Shown here in pieces: positions 1-12,420 of a DNA stretch of 64,000 nucleotides. The stretch covers positions 248,001 through 312,000 of the forward strand of contig JAFFSR010000244.1 in NCBI GenBank assembly GCA_017163975.1. Direction: 5' to 3'. Both the position numbers and the translations under genes were made by a program. The stretch's first letter is position 1, and each line of letters opens with the position of its first letter. Origin of the DNA: Anastatus disparis. Taxonomy: Eukaryota > Arthropoda > Insecta > Hymenoptera > Eupelmidae. The notes under the pieces were generated by a model, which made no database searches, was not told the origin of the DNA, and was given only the letters and a program-made list of their open reading frames with translations.

Positions 1-91
1 ATTAATTGTTATATGATAAATAAATAATAATGACATTTGTAAAAATAATATGATGATAAAAAATGATTATTTTCGGCAATTATATATATAT
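1..91. other. AT-rich flank with short TA run
   Basis: AT-rich sequence ending in a short TA run directly before the first fold-back element. No coding signal is seen. Confidence 0.5.
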
Positions 92-1293
92 GGATCAATC
101 CACGTCAAACGGATAATGGCTCTGTCCAAAATTGTAGATCACCAAGAAAATCGTATATAAACTCAAAATTTTCGTCTTACACTCTACTTTCTTTTGCAAT
201 GTAGTGATTTTAAAAAATCCAAAATAGCGGCTCAAACCTAGAGATATAATAAAAAATTTTCAAAAATTGATTTTAATTTATTCAAATCAGATCCTACATA
301 TTTTTTTCCATCAGAAATCAATTTAGCGTTCAATTTAACATAGGAATATAGTATTGCACTCGAGGTAAAAAAAATTTACAATGTCATCGGAAGGTCATAT
401 CAGGAAATAATAGTTATTTCTCAAATTACTCATTGATCAATGTTGATTAGTGAGAAAATGAAGATACTGATAGATAACTCGAGTTACTAAATTTAAATCT
501 GATGTCTGCTTAACCCTACAAGATCTGTATGAAAGTCATTTGAAGGTCAAATCGCGAATATCTTTTATTATTTGATAACATTAGGACACCTTCAAGTTTC
601 ACGTGTCGCTGAATCCGAAACCGGGGTCCGTTGAAGTGTCAAACGACGTAATTACGTAAAAATTAATCGAATATTGATACTAAAGACTAAAAGAAAATTT
701 TTGCCCTCCAAGAAACCACAGTTTGAAACGAATATTTCTGTAATTACGTCGTTTGACACTTCAACAGGTCTCGGATTCGGATCCACCATCACGTAAAACT
801 TATAGGTGTCTTAATCTTATCAGATTTGACCTTTAAATGACCTTGATGGAGACTGGTAGGGTTAAGCGGATATCAGATTTGGATTCAGTGACTCGAGTTA
901 CCTATCAGTGTCTTCATTTTCTTACTAATTAACGTTTATTAATGAATAATTCGAGAAATAACTATTGTATCGCGATATGACCTTCAGATGATATTGTAAA
1001 ATTTTTTCACCTTGAGTGCAATACTATATTCTCATTTAAAATCGAACGCTAAATTGATTTCTGATATAAAAGATATGTGGAATCAGATTTGAATGAATTG
1101 AGATTAATTTTTGAAAATTTTTTATGAAATTTCTAGGTTTGAGTCGCCATATCAAGGCCGCCATTTTGGATTTTTCAAAATCGCCATATTGCGCAAGAAA
1201 GTAAAGTGTAAGACGAAAATTTTGAGCCCATGCACGACTTTTTTAGTGATCTACAATTTTGGACAGAGCCATTATCCGTTTGACGTGAATTGA

Positions 1294-1295
<2 letters not shown>
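92..1295. mobile_element. Fold-back (long-TIR) element in TA repeat
   Basis: Two long arms, about 92-655 and 739-1295, are reverse complements of each other with moderate divergence. The outermost matching block contains GTCAAACGGATAATGGCTCT on the left and its complement near 1262-1285. The inner block around 631-655 mirrors 741-765 (GACGTAATTAC core). Both ends abut TA tracts, so the insertion target was probably TA or a TA microsatellite. No open frame of useful length lies inside; the 60-codon frame near 1111 falls within the right arm and has no support. It is best read as a non-autonomous MITE or fold-back element of unknown superfamily. Confidence 0.8.

Positions 1296-1354
<59 letters not shown>
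1296..1354. repeat. (TA)n microsatellite
   Basis: Near-pure TA dinucleotide run between two fold-back elements. Confidence 0.95.
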
Positions 1355-1359
<5 letters not shown>

Positions 1360-2338
1360 ACATTTTTACACCAACTGGAAGAGCAAAAAAATAAAAATCG
1401 CTAAAACTCTGAGAATATATTCTGTCTGTTACTCAAAATGTGTAAAAAAATATTCAAGGATTTGGATTCGAAGGATCAAGAGCCATAGATCCTTGAAATT
1501 TGGAAATTTTCAAAATTTTTGGAAAAGTACCAACTTAATGATTTTTTTCTGAAAATCTTATTGTTTTAGAGAGAAATTCATAAGTATTCTTCTTGTTCTA
1601 GATAAAGGAAAGAGTTAGCATTATTTTTTACAGAGCTAAATTTTGAAGTTTTCTATTGGTTCTTACATGTATTACATAGTAATTGAAATTACTCATTGTC
1701 TGCTACTTCAGAAATTGCTTTTCGAGGGCTTATTTCCTTCTATTTTTTATCAACTTAAAAATAAATTTTTGACTGTGTAAGAAAGAGCCACCAATAAGGA
1801 GTTATAACAGTTTAAAATAAATATTTTCATGTCTAATTTATTTTCAATATAAAAATCAATCATACATGATAATATATATTTTAAACTGTTTTAACTCCTT
1901 ATTGATGGCTCTGACTTACATGATCAAAAATTTATTTCAAAGTTCACGTGAATTAGAGGAAAATAAGCCCGCGAAAAGAAATTTCTGAAATGGGCTGAAT
2001 GAGTAATTTCAATTACCATGTAATACATATAAGAACCAATAGAAAACTTCAAAATTCAGGTCTGTAAAGAATCATGCTAACTCTGCTTTTCATTAACAAC
2101 AAGAAGTATTCTCATGAATTTCTCTCTAAAATATTAGGATTTTCAGGAAAAAAAATGATAAAGTTGGAACTTTTCCAAAAATTTTGAAAAATTTCCAAAT
2201 TTCAAGAATCTATGGCTCTTGATTCTCCCAATCTAAATCCTTGAAAATTTTTTTACACATTTTGAGTAACAGGCAGGATATATTCCCAGAGTTTCAGAGA
2301 TTTTTATTTTTCTGCTCTTCCAGTTGGTTTGAAATGTT

Positions 2339-2340
<2 letters not shown>
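1355..2340. mobile_element. Fold-back element, copy 1 (second copy at 56667-58230)
   Basis: The left arm (from about 1355, with ACCAACTGGAAGAGCA) is mirrored by the right arm ending near 2340 (CTCTTCCAGTTGG). The arms meet in an AT-rich loop near 1850. The ends sit between TA tracts. A second copy at 56667-58230 shares the arms but has a further 764-bp palindrome in its loop and lacks the first ~250 bp of the left arm. In both places the fold-back is followed by (TA)n and the same AT-rich body repeat, so the whole block moves or is duplicated as a unit. No coding potential. Confidence 0.8.
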
Positions 2341-2375
<35 letters not shown>

Positions 2376-2400
2376 TATATATATATATCTCTATATATAT
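2341..2400. repeat. (TA)n microsatellite, imperfect
   Basis: TA run with a few interruptions; the equivalent in the other copy is at 58231-58292. Confidence 0.9.
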
Positions 2401-2552
2401 TTATTCATCAAAAAAAGTTTGTTGTAAAAAAACATAAAATCAAAATTATTTTGAATTATTTTTAATAATTGTATTCTTTAATTTATTTACAATTGTTTAT
2501 GGTTATCCGCAGTATCTACATTTAAATAATGTATAAATGATAATAAACAACC

Positions 2553-4095
2553 CACACAGCATAAAATATTTATGGAAGCTTCCTGGAACATTGGCAGCGA
2601 AGATTTGAAATATTTTAGGAATCTTTCATGGAATATTCCTGTAATATTCGTATGTCCTTGATTCTTCCTACATTGGAATATTCCATGGAATATTGCTGGA
2701 AGATTCTAAGAATATTTCATTGGAAGATCTAGGACATCTCAGATGTTTTATTGAAATATTTCAGAAATCTTGCAGAAATATTTTATGAAGTATTCCGTTG
2801 GAACATTCATTGAAAATTTCCGGAATATGGAAACGGTAGATTTAAAACATTTTATGAACCTTTTATGGAATATAAACGAAAGATCTAAAGAATCTTTCAT
2901 GGAATATGCACGAAAGATTTAAGGAATTTTTCATGAAATATTCCATGAAATATTTCTGGAAGATTTTAGAAATCTATCGTAAAATATTCCGTGGAATATT
3001 TATGGAAGATTCGCAGAATATTGGCACGGAAGATTTGGAATATTTCAGGAATCTTCCGTGAAATATTCCTATAATATTCGTATGTCCTTGATACTTCCTA
3101 CATTGAAATAAACCATGAAATACTCTTGAGAGATTTAAAGAATATAAAAATGGAAGGTTTGGGTAATCTCTCATCTTTCATGAAATGTTCCTGGAAGAAT
3201 CTTGGAAAATGTAAAATGCTGTGAAGGGATGGTATATATATATATTATATAATAACACATTACACTTATACATCAATACATATACGCATACATAAACATT
3301 TAGTTATAAAATCGCATTTAAATATTCGCTTCGACTGTGCACATCAAAGTGCTGATACCCTTTCGCATTTATAGTCAGTGAGGTATCTTTCAACCGCTTG
3401 GGGATAAAACTCCCATTTAACAAACATCCCCTTATCGGCGTCACTGGAAACCTCCCGTAACGTTCCGCGCAATCTTCTAACGAAAACTTCATGGAATCAT
3501 TCTAGAATCTTTTAAGCAATATTCTACTGGAAGATTACTGTAATCTTTGCGTAAAATATTTCGTAGAATATTTACGGAAAATTTATGTAATATTTCGCTG
3601 TACGATTTTAAAGTTTTTTGAAATCTTCCAGTGAAATGTTTATAGAATCTTTCTGAAATCTTTCATGAAATATTCCACTGGAAGATTACTTAAATCTTTC
3701 TGTGGAATATTTAGTTGACCAGTTCTGAAAGATTTATGTAATTATCCGCTGTACGATTTTGAAGTTTATCGGAATTTTCCAGCGAAATGTTTATGGAATC
3801 TTTCTGGAATCTTCCATGAAATATTTTACTGGAATATTCATAAACATTACATGGAATATTTTATGAAATATTTCAGAAATTTTTCGTGAATATTACATGG
3901 AATATTTCGAAAAAGTTTTCGAACATTCCTTTGAAACATTCCTGAAATATTCTTGGAAGCTTTCAATGGAAGATTCCAGTGGAATATTCTGAAATATTCC
4001 GTGAAAACTTTCAATAATCTGCATGAAAGGTTCCATTGAAATATTCCAGTAGAATAATTCGAAATATTCCAGTAAAATCTTCCATGCTATGTGAG
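2553..4095. mobile_element. Nested GGAA/TTCC-rich element with short TIRs
   Basis: Most of the interior is a degenerate repeat built on GGAATATTTC, GGAAGATT and TTCCATGGAA-like words in both orientations. The middle (about 3220-3490) is unique sequence with an AT microsatellite. The ends are CACACAGCAT on the left and ATGCTATGTGAG on the right, a short imperfect TIR. The second copy of the host repeat, near 58438-58446, is uninterrupted at this point, so this is a proven insertion. AACC occurs directly beside both ends (2549-2552, 4096-4099), a likely 3-4 bp duplication. The family is not recognised. Confidence 0.75.
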
Positions 4096-7000
4096 AACCA
4101 TTATTTATTTCTAGCCTAACGCTTTTTTATTGTTATTTACAGTTTTCGATATTTTCTTATAATCATTTGTTTATTCGCAGCATTATTCTACTTTTATAAA
4201 ATAATTTTCATACAAGGTGACAAAATATTTCTCTATAAGATAATATATATATATATATGTTTCATTTCACAAAAAAATTTCAACATTAAAACTAATTCTC
4301 CAATGTAAAGAATAAAAAATTAAATTGGTATAATTTTGAAATTTTGATATGGGAATACTTTTTATAAATAACTTTTTAATAATTTTGAATAATGGTAAAT
4401 ATTTTAAATAACTGGTGATATTGAATGCTAATTAAATTTAGTTTTAACATGAAGTTAATTATTTAGGTTGGAAATGTATTCAATAAAATAATAGAACTAT
4501 TTATAAGTTATCACTTAATTTTTTAAACTTTTTATTCATAGTTGACAATAATATTAAATATATGATTCTCATTTTAATAGTTTTTATATGATATTATGTG
4601 AATTTTATAAATATAAATTATTTAAGGAGATGTAAAATGGACAGGACACTTCCACCCATAAATATTGATTATAATTCCATTGTATTTTAAAATTTTGAAT
4701 AAATAGATGCATTAACATACAGTATGTATCACGAAGATTATTCAGTTAAATTTTTACATAAATTTATTCATTAGTTATTGAGAAGTTTGGGTTCCAATAT
4801 AATTTGCTAAAATTTTTCCATTTAGTATCAGAAATCTAAATATCTTGAAAACTAATGATTGGATTAATTTGAAAATTCAAATAAATAATCATTACGAGAC
4901 ATACTACAAGTTAATACATTTCTTTTATGGAAATTCAGCAATAGAATGGAAAGACAGTTAATTTTTTTATCTTCTTATAGTAAAATATAATCAAACTTTG
5001 ACAACAAATTTAACATAATGAAATAATTGTACTTTCAATGATTTGTATCATATTTAATACAAATTATTGAGTGATATTACAGAATATTATTTTTTTCCGC
5101 ATTCATAATAAATGTTTTGCAAATAATAAGTAAATTTTCTTTTGAAATGTTTACTATTTTAAAGGGAATCCTACTTCTATGTAAACAGTTCAAACATATA
5201 AATGCATAACTATAGATATATTCAGAAACATTTATTCATATTTTATATATTGTTCTATCACTATAATTGACTATTGAAAAAATTTAATATCTAATAAATA
5301 ATTTTTTTAAATTGTATTTCATAAAATTTATGTTCAAACGATATTAAAAAAAATATTTTCATATCATGTAATTATAATTTTTCAAATGAGGTAATTTGAT
5401 ATTTTTTAAAAATTAATGTTTCTCTTATTAAAAATGTTATTGCTTCAATGAAATGAATTGCTCACAATTTTTATATAAATCACAATTCATTTAAATATAA
5501 ACACGTGTACAAATGAAAATGTAATTAAGGTTAAATGTATGTTATTTATAAAAAATTGTTAACAAGTAACTTTTTAAATAATATATTTTCATGAAAACTA
5601 ATTTAAATACCTCATTCTCTGAATGATAACTGTTCATCAAATAAAATTATTATTTTTTTAATGTATATATACATATATTAAAAAAATAATTATTATAATA
5701 GATTGTAGTTAGATAATAATGTTTATTTTAATAATTATAGCGTTGAAATTTATTTTGATGAAAATGTTATTTGATTGACATTTAAAGTATTATTTTAACT
5801 ATTTTTGAAAAGTTACTTGTCATCAATAAAAAAATATTTAATTTTCCAAATTAATAATCTATTAGTACCAAGAATTTTCTAAAAATTATAATATTTATGA
5901 TATGCAAACCTTACTTGTGATACATACGCTTTGTAATATTTGTATCTCGTTAAATTTTTATATTAGATGCAAATAAGATTGTTAAGTAATTGCGAATATT
6001 TATTTTTTTATTCCGAAATATTAGAATTTAAAATTATCTAAAATGTTGTATTTTAATCTTATGATTTTTTCTATTTAAATTTCGTATTTCATATATATAA
6101 AATACATTTGTGAAGATATTTTTATTAGAAATCAACACGAATTTCTTTTAAGCATGTTTCACTTGTAAATTAATTTCATAATTCAAATTCATGGTCATAT
6201 ATTGAGATCTGGAAATTATAGTTGTAACTTAGTACCCAGTTCTCAGTTTATTTACATCAAATATCGTACTATCTTTGTTTTTCTAATGGAAGTAGAGTGA
6301 GAAATAGTCACTTGAAATAAATTATACGCTTTTTTACTTTAAGCACATGTGTACATATATTTTTATATTATGTTTCATCAAATTATTTTCAATTTTATTC
6401 AGTACTCAAAATTCAATTAATTAATTCTTATTTACTTAAAATTAGTCATTTATACATAATAATATAATAAAAGAAAATTCAACTAAGCGACGTTAGGAGC
6501 GAAAAACTTCAATATAATTAATCCCTGTTAACGTAAAACCCAATAAATTGTGTAACGATTTTCAACAGTTGATAAATATAATGTAAATCATATAATATAT
6601 ATATATATATATCAATTTTAAATTTCTAATCATTAATTTAAAACTCAAAAGTAACTATATTAAAACGGAATATGGAAGATAAACATGTATCGTTTTAATC
6701 CTTGAATATCACGAATTTAAATATTAATTATTAGTAATTTGAAAGAGTTATATATTATATAAATAATTCTATATTTAATCATTTTTAATTTCAGTAACAG
6801 GAAAAGCCGCACGAAAAGAGGTTAATAATTGCATTTTCTGCGAAATATTGCCCTTGAATCGAGTAGGTGAAAGATCAGTCTCAATACCAAAAAAAAAGCA
6901 GTAAGCATCGCAAATTTATGTTCTTACTTCATAATATAATAGTACCAACATTGGTCCCTAAAATTCAAGCTATAGTACTAATAGAAATTATATCGTCACT

Positions 7001-7215
7001 CTTTTTTCAAGTACCTCAATAGATAAATTAGATATACTTGATTTAGAACCTATTTTAACAATACTTTCTTTTCTCCGTGCAGTTGTTAGTTCTAGTAAAC
7101 TTCAAATACTGTTTTCGATTATTTCATGGTTCGTGATTGAAACACGTGATTAAAAAGAAAAAATTCCTATTCTTTTTTATTTTAAAATTGGCTAATTTAT
7201 ACATAATAATATAAT

Positions 7216-7264
7216 ATATGAAAATTTAACCTAGCGACGTTAGGAGCGAGGTATTTTTTGCTAG
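7216..7264 (+). other. Helitron-like 3' terminus
   Basis: An imperfect hairpin region (CCTAGCGACGTTAGG) is followed a few bases later by TTTTTTGCTAG and then T. CTRR ends inserted 5' of T are the known Helitron 3' signature. A near-identical end is at 16316-16364. Confidence 0.6.
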
Positions 7265-7380
7265 TATTATATTAAAGTGAAACCACTTTTTTTTCCGTTT
7301 CACCGGCTCTCCAGTTCTCTGGTTCTCCAGTTCTCCGCATTTTTCAAATGGGTCTAATCTTTTAGTAATAAAAGTAGCAA
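7265..7380 (+). other. Shared terminal sequence next to minus-strand Helitron, copy 1
   Basis: Begins TATTATATTAAAGTGAAAC and matches 47319-47423. At 47317 the copy reads TCCTATATTATATTAAAG after an A, like a plus-strand Helitron 5' end, although the downstream genes are on the minus strand. It marks a common left boundary of both Helitron blocks. Confidence 0.45.
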
Positions 7381-7915
7381 TTTTTTATTGGGCCCTATAT
7401 AATAAGTACTCATTAGTCACAAGCATTTTTTTGGGCCATATTTTTTTGGGTCTTATATTATTTTGGGCCCTATATTTTTATTCAATGTCCATTTTTTTGG
7501 GCCTTCTTTTTTTTTCATCCTTATATTTTCTTGGGCTCTTTATTTTTTTGAGCCTCATTTTTTTGGGTCTTATATTTTTTGGGTCCAATATTTTTTTTGG
7601 TTCTATATTTCTTTGGGCCTCATATTTTCTTGCACCTTATATTTTTTGGACTTAATATTTTTTTGGGCCCAATATTTTTTTGGTCTCTATATTTTTTGGG
7701 CTTTATATTTTTTTGGGCCTTATATTTTTTGGGCATTATATTTTTTGGGCTTTATATTTTTTTGCGCCCTATATTTTTTTGGGCCCAATATTTTTTTGGT
7801 CTATATTTTTTGGGCTTTATATTTTTTTGGGCCTTATATTTTCTTAGGCCTTATTTTTTTCGGGCCTTATATTTTTTTGGGCTCAATAATTCATCAGGTC
7901 CTATATTTTATTCAG
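7380..7915. repeat. Minisatellite, unit TTTTTTGGGCC(C/T)TATATT, block 1
   Basis: More than 20 degenerate tandem units of about 20-23 bp. Because the unit length is often a multiple of three, all plus frames stay open and give spurious hydrophobic GPIFFWALYF-like peptides of up to 199 codons. A second, longer array lies at 47424-49755 beside the other Helitron copy. Confidence 0.9.
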
Positions 7916-7919
7916 CTCT

Positions 7920-8078
7920 ATAAATATGCAGCCTATATGCAGCTGATTAAACAGCGCATCCCAATATGCGGCCAATTCAACAGCGCATCTCAATATGCAG
8001 CTGATTTAACACCGCATCTCCATATGCAGCCGATTCAACAGTGCATCCTCTTATATAGCTGATTCAACATCATATAAA
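7920..8078. repeat. 29-bp minisatellite (ATATGCAGCYGATTCAACAG)
   Basis: About four to five units of 29 bp, CAGCTGATTCAACAGCGCATC-like with an AATATG link, directly after the GGGCC array. It lies in the tail of the minus-strand Helitron block. Confidence 0.85.
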
Positions 8079-8279
8079 CTATTTTGAAAGCGTCGGTTGA
8101 TATCATATATGTATATTTTAGTAAATATTATATTTTTTATTATATTTCGAGTTCAACTATTACACAACAACATATACAACATCTCTTGACATATTCTTTA
8201 TAATATCTCTCTATAAACAATGTTTTTTTTATATATTGTGTTCTGATCATTTTTATTTTCTCCGTTGACAATAGCGTGG

Positions 8280-10000
8280 TTAACTAAAAATAATTTTAAA
8301 TTATTTTTAATTTCGACCTTGAAAGAGCAACATATAATTGCCCATGACTAAAAACTTGTGACAGCAAATAAACACCAACTTTCTTATAAGATTGTCCTTG
8401 TGATTTACTATTAGTCGTTGCAAATCCTAATCTAATAGGAAACTGTTTTCGTTGCATATTGAATGGAATTTCTTTTGTAGATGGAAAATAAACTTATTCT
8501 TGGAATGAAAACTAATTTACCTTTGTTTTAACCAGTTGCTAATTCCACTTGAATGGAATATTTAGGCAATTTTTTCACTATCAACCTTGTTCCATTACAA
8601 AGTCCCTTATTGACATTTAAATTTCTTAAAAGTATTATTATAGCCCCTACTTTTAAATGTAATTCATGTGGTGGAAGTCCATTAGGAGTTAACTTATTAA
8701 AAAATTCTGTAGGTTACATAATATCTAAATTTTATTTGTTATCATCTCCAGCTGTATCAAAACTTAAATATTCAACATGGCTTCCTTCCATTTAATTCAA
8801 AACATTATTATTGATTTCAGTATCATCATTATTTTTAGGAGCCAAAATCAGTTTTTCCGATAGATTCGTACTGTTTATTTTTATTGTTTTTTCGAATATT
8901 TCTTCGACAAAATTTTCTTTAATGATAAAATTATCTGGTATAGCACTTAGTTCATTATCATCTTCAAAAACATTGCGGCATTTTCCTTCTCCGATATCTA
9001 ATAACCATTGTTTAAAATTATTATCATTATCCAAAACTCGCAGATTTTCATTTATCTTCATTTGCTTAAAATTTTGCCATAATAAACTAAATTTAACTGA
9101 ATTTTCAATAATGTTCATACGGCTATCATGTCGTACAATTGGTAATGTTTACCTGAAATCTCCTGATATAATTATAGTTTTACCACCGAAGGGTTGGTTT
9201 ACATTGTATAAATCTTGAAAAAGACGATCAACCGCTTTAAAAGCAAATTTTAAAGTCATGGATATTTCATCTCTAATAGTTATTTGTGTTTTTTTTTGTT
9301 TGCCTTATGCAGAATCAGGCTTAACATTACAAGTTGTACAATCTGTTATATTTAACGGTAGTTGAGATGTTGTATGCACAGTTTTTCCATCGACTAATAA
9401 ATTTGCTGCTATACCTGTCCAAGCTACACATAAATAATGTATGGTATGATATTTAAAATAAGCTATTAAAATGTTAAGTAAATAACTTTTTCCACTTCCA
9501 CCTGGTCCATCTATAAAAATATATTTTTCTTTACTTTGGTTGTTTAAACTTTTTATAGTAGAGTTGAATATTTGCCTTTGTTTATCATTTAAAGAATTCA
9601 TTTTCATTTCTAATTCATTAAAAATATTATTATGATTTAAAATTGTTTGATTATTATCTTCTTCTATAAATCTGCTTATGCTAGGTATATTAGAATCGTT
9701 TAATGAAAATCCATTGACTTGTAAATTATTTTTAATAACATTTAATGCATGATCTTCACCTATATTTTTTTTGTATTTAGGGTGGTAAAATTTATCTTTA
9801 TATTTTTCATATAAATCTCGTGCATTTATAGGATTATGAAAAACGCAAATAAAAGCAAATAATTCACGAACAGTATAAAGGAATTCTGTTGAAGATGCTT
9901 CTTCCAAACATCTGTCCCATTCTTCATCTTCATTAATTAATTGTTTTGCCTTAGCTGCCTCACAAAACGAATTGTACATCACATCATCAACAGTACGCAA
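8280..10000 (-). pseudogene. Helitron helicase (Pif1-like), decayed, copy 1
   Basis: This is the C-terminal helicase half of a Helitron Rep-helicase, which unwinds DNA during rolling-circle transposition. Reading leftward from 10000 there is a long N-terminal stretch, then Walker A GPGGSGKSYLLN (about 9510) and an AWTGIAANLL motif (about 9410). A GGK-SGDFR-TLPIV motif follows near 9140-9190 with a stop in place of the usual Gln. Further left are NGLPPHELHLKVGA (about 8660), LCNGTRL and, near 8310-8430, the QGQSY and [10 protein letters not shown] motifs typical of Pif1 motifs V and VI. Stops and frameshifts at about 9305, 9118, 8790 and 8720 split it. It continues from the Rep part to the right, so this was one polyprotein. 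Confidence 0.85.
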
Positions 10001-12420
10001 AGCTCAAAAAGACGTGGCTCCTTTCACATGTAATAGTAATAACCTAATAAAATAACGTTCTCTATGTTTCGGACTTACTAAGTACATTCTTCTAAGTATT
10101 GGTTTTTTTTTCTTTTATTCCACTTTTTCAGTCTTTCATCAAATGTATAAAAATTTGGTATTTCTGAATACAAGTAATTTCGTGCTACAAAATCTTCTCT
10201 ATTCAATTCAAAATATGCTGTTAATGTTGTTCTCACATTTTTTCGCATGATCATTTCTTCTTTTCCTTCTTTAAAAAATACGTTTTGTTGATTTTCTTCA
10301 TGAACGCTTAGACGTTTTATAGTATGTGAAATAACATGTAAAGAATATTCTAATAATATGTGCATTGCTTGAGGTGGACATAAATATAGTGTATTAATGT
10401 ATTGTTGGATTCCATCATATTCATATTCAACATTTTCACTATTGTCATTTTGAAAAGTGTTTTTATTTTCTAATTGAAAATCTACATTTACTTGATGTAT
10501 TTTAATGTATGTACAATCATGACCTTTATAACAGTATTTGAATAAATATTTAATGCATTGTACAGTGAAACGAACTTCTACGTTTATGTGTGTATTAGAT
10601 TTCAATAATAAGTAAGGATTGTAAAAAGCAACAAATCCACTATTTGCAATTCTTTCTGTAAATATAATCTTGAAAATAATTTTGACGCCATCATTTTTGC
10701 GTTTGTATAATGGATATCCATTTGATTTAAATGTTTTTGTATTATTAAATTTTTTTGGAAAATTTTTCGTACATTGTTTCGTATTGTTTCAAAAATCGTG
10801 GACTTCCTGTAAAGTTTGACGGTAATACTACCATTTTTCCAATTTTTGAAAAATCTAATTCTTTTTTGTTATGTAAATAGTCCATTACACCTTTATAACA
10901 ATCACCTCTTAATAAGTTTTGGTTCTTTCGTAAGAAATATAATTTGGAGGTTTTAGCTTTTTCAAACGCATCAACAATGAACTGTTGAGATAATTTTCCC
11001 AAATTAAGGAATGGATTAAATTTATTTCTAACACTAAATCTATAATTATAAAATTTCAAATTTGAAATATTAGATTTTCAAAATTTACTTCTCATATTTG
11101 GCATCCATCCAAAACCACCATTAGGATGAATAAGCGGATATGTCATAGGATCTGTATGTTTGCTAATTGTCGGTATACTAATTGGTTTATCATACTTAGA
11201 GTAAATGACAATATCACGTTTAATAGGAGGCTGATCGTCTTCTCCAACATATACTATTGCAACTCGATTACAGGTAGATAGATTATATCTATTTTTATTC
11301 AAAATATTATTGCGGACAATAGACATAGTAACAGTTCTTGGAGGACAATAGATTTTTGCACATCATTGTAGTTCTTCTTCTTCTACTTTATGCATCATTT
11401 TATAGGCTTTAGCATAAGGGTTAATGTCTCTTATCAAGATATCTAAATGTTTTAATAATGTTAAATTTATATTAAACTTATTCCGTTCAATCGTTGCCAT
11501 TTCATTATCTAAAATATATAATTGTCCTTATTTACGTGCTTTATCTTTATTAGGATGTAACGTGTATACATTATGGTGAATTTTTCCATATATTCTAATA
11601 ACTTGTGGTCCTCTACCCAGCAATGTATCAAAATTAACACTAAAATTGGCGAATGCTGAAGCATCATTGTACACTTGGCGGAAAGGATATTTTTCCGAAT
11701 GTGTACCTCAAATGGCAACATCGCATATTTTACCACAGGCATAAGACAATTTCAAATTATAGAGCGAATTTCGCATCATCGTTACTTATTACTTAATGAC
11801 ATAATTTTAGTAAACAAACAATATTACTTTCTTTTTTAATAATCCGAATTATAATTTTATTAAATAAAATTTTTATTTCTTTCTTCAATAATCATATAGA
11901 ATCTAATATTGTGAATTTAAATTATATAAGCAATAAAATTTAAGTTGTTATCATTTGAATTTTGCATGAATAACCTATAAGAAAAAACAAAATAATCGTG
12001 ATGCAGAACTCAATGCATAATTCGAAGTTTTCTTATGTCTGTGGTAAAATATGCAGCGCTGCCATTTGAGGTACGCATTCGGAAAAATATCCTTTCCGCC
12101 AAGTGTACAACCTAACATTTCGTCGAAAATCAATAATTTCTTCCGTTAATTTACTTGCTAAACACTTTAATTGTTCTCGGTAAGGAGGATTTTCTAACAA
12201 TTCTACTTTACCTTTATGACAACAATTGGGGAAATCGTTGCTTTTAGTATATTCGAAAGCAAAATCTTTCGCATCACGATAAACATATGTATTTGTCATG
12301 AAACCAATATAATTTTCAGATATGAGATCTTCATCAAAATATATATTTGCTATGCAACCAATCAGTTTCGAATTAATTTTTTCAGTTAATATTTTTTTAA
12401 TTAATTTCTTTATTTTTTTC
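10001..12420 (-). pseudogene. Helitron Rep domain, decayed and lacking the HUH region, copy 1
   Basis: The rolling-circle replication initiator half of a Helitron. From the right: CCHKGKVELLENPP (about 12210), a long interruption by a TIR element (11672-12105), then PLIHPNGGFGWMPNMRSKF (about 11085-11145). NPFLNLGKLSQQFIVDAFE follows near 11000, then DYLHNKK, IKYLFKYCYKGHD (about 10520) and a CPPQAMHILLEYSLHVISH segment (about 10350). ELNREDFVARNYLYSEIP (about 10170) is last. At about 10780-10800 the frame jumps from GSPRF to the region after the HUH motif: comparison with copy 2 shows ~420 bp missing here, including the metal-binding H-x-H. It also has several stops, so it cannot be active. 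Confidence 0.85.
11672..12105. mobile_element. 434-bp TIR element inserted in Helitron Rep
   Basis: The termini CACTTGGCGGAAAGGATATT and its complement continue as TIRs of about 75 bp with few mismatches. The flanks read ...CATTGTA on the left and TACAACC on the right. The other Helitron copy near 53190 reads CATTGTACAACC without insertion. The duplication is therefore TA, or TGTACA if the CA/TG is counted as flank. No ORF inside; the centre is AT-rich. It is a MITE, Tc1/mariner-like if TA is the true target. Confidence 0.85.

Larger units (their letters stand above)
2401..7264 (+). repeat. Dispersed AT-rich repeat body, copy 1, ending in Helitron-type CTAG
   Basis: Sequence 2401-2548 plus 4100-6600 matches 58293-62385 in direct orientation over most of its length. 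Its first part matches 16365-17762 plus 21508-21656 in inverse orientation. The last part, 6600-7264, matches 15521-16364. A motif CGACGTTAGGAGCGA occurs internally near 6490 and again near 7236, just before the terminal TTTTTTGCTAG at 7254-7264, which is followed by T. This is what a plus-strand Helitron 3' end looks like. No protein-coding frame of any length was seen across 4100-6590, which is otherwise plain AT-rich sequence. Confidence 0.7.

Noticed and set aside
2974..3492. Two minus-strand frames of about 60 codons
   Set aside because: They fall in or next to the GGAA/TTCC degenerate repeat and have no domain.
7431..8062. Open frames of 74-199 codons encoding hydrophobic FFGPYIFWALYF-type peptides
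   Set aside because: They are translations of a minisatellite open in all three plus frames, with no domain and no codon bias.
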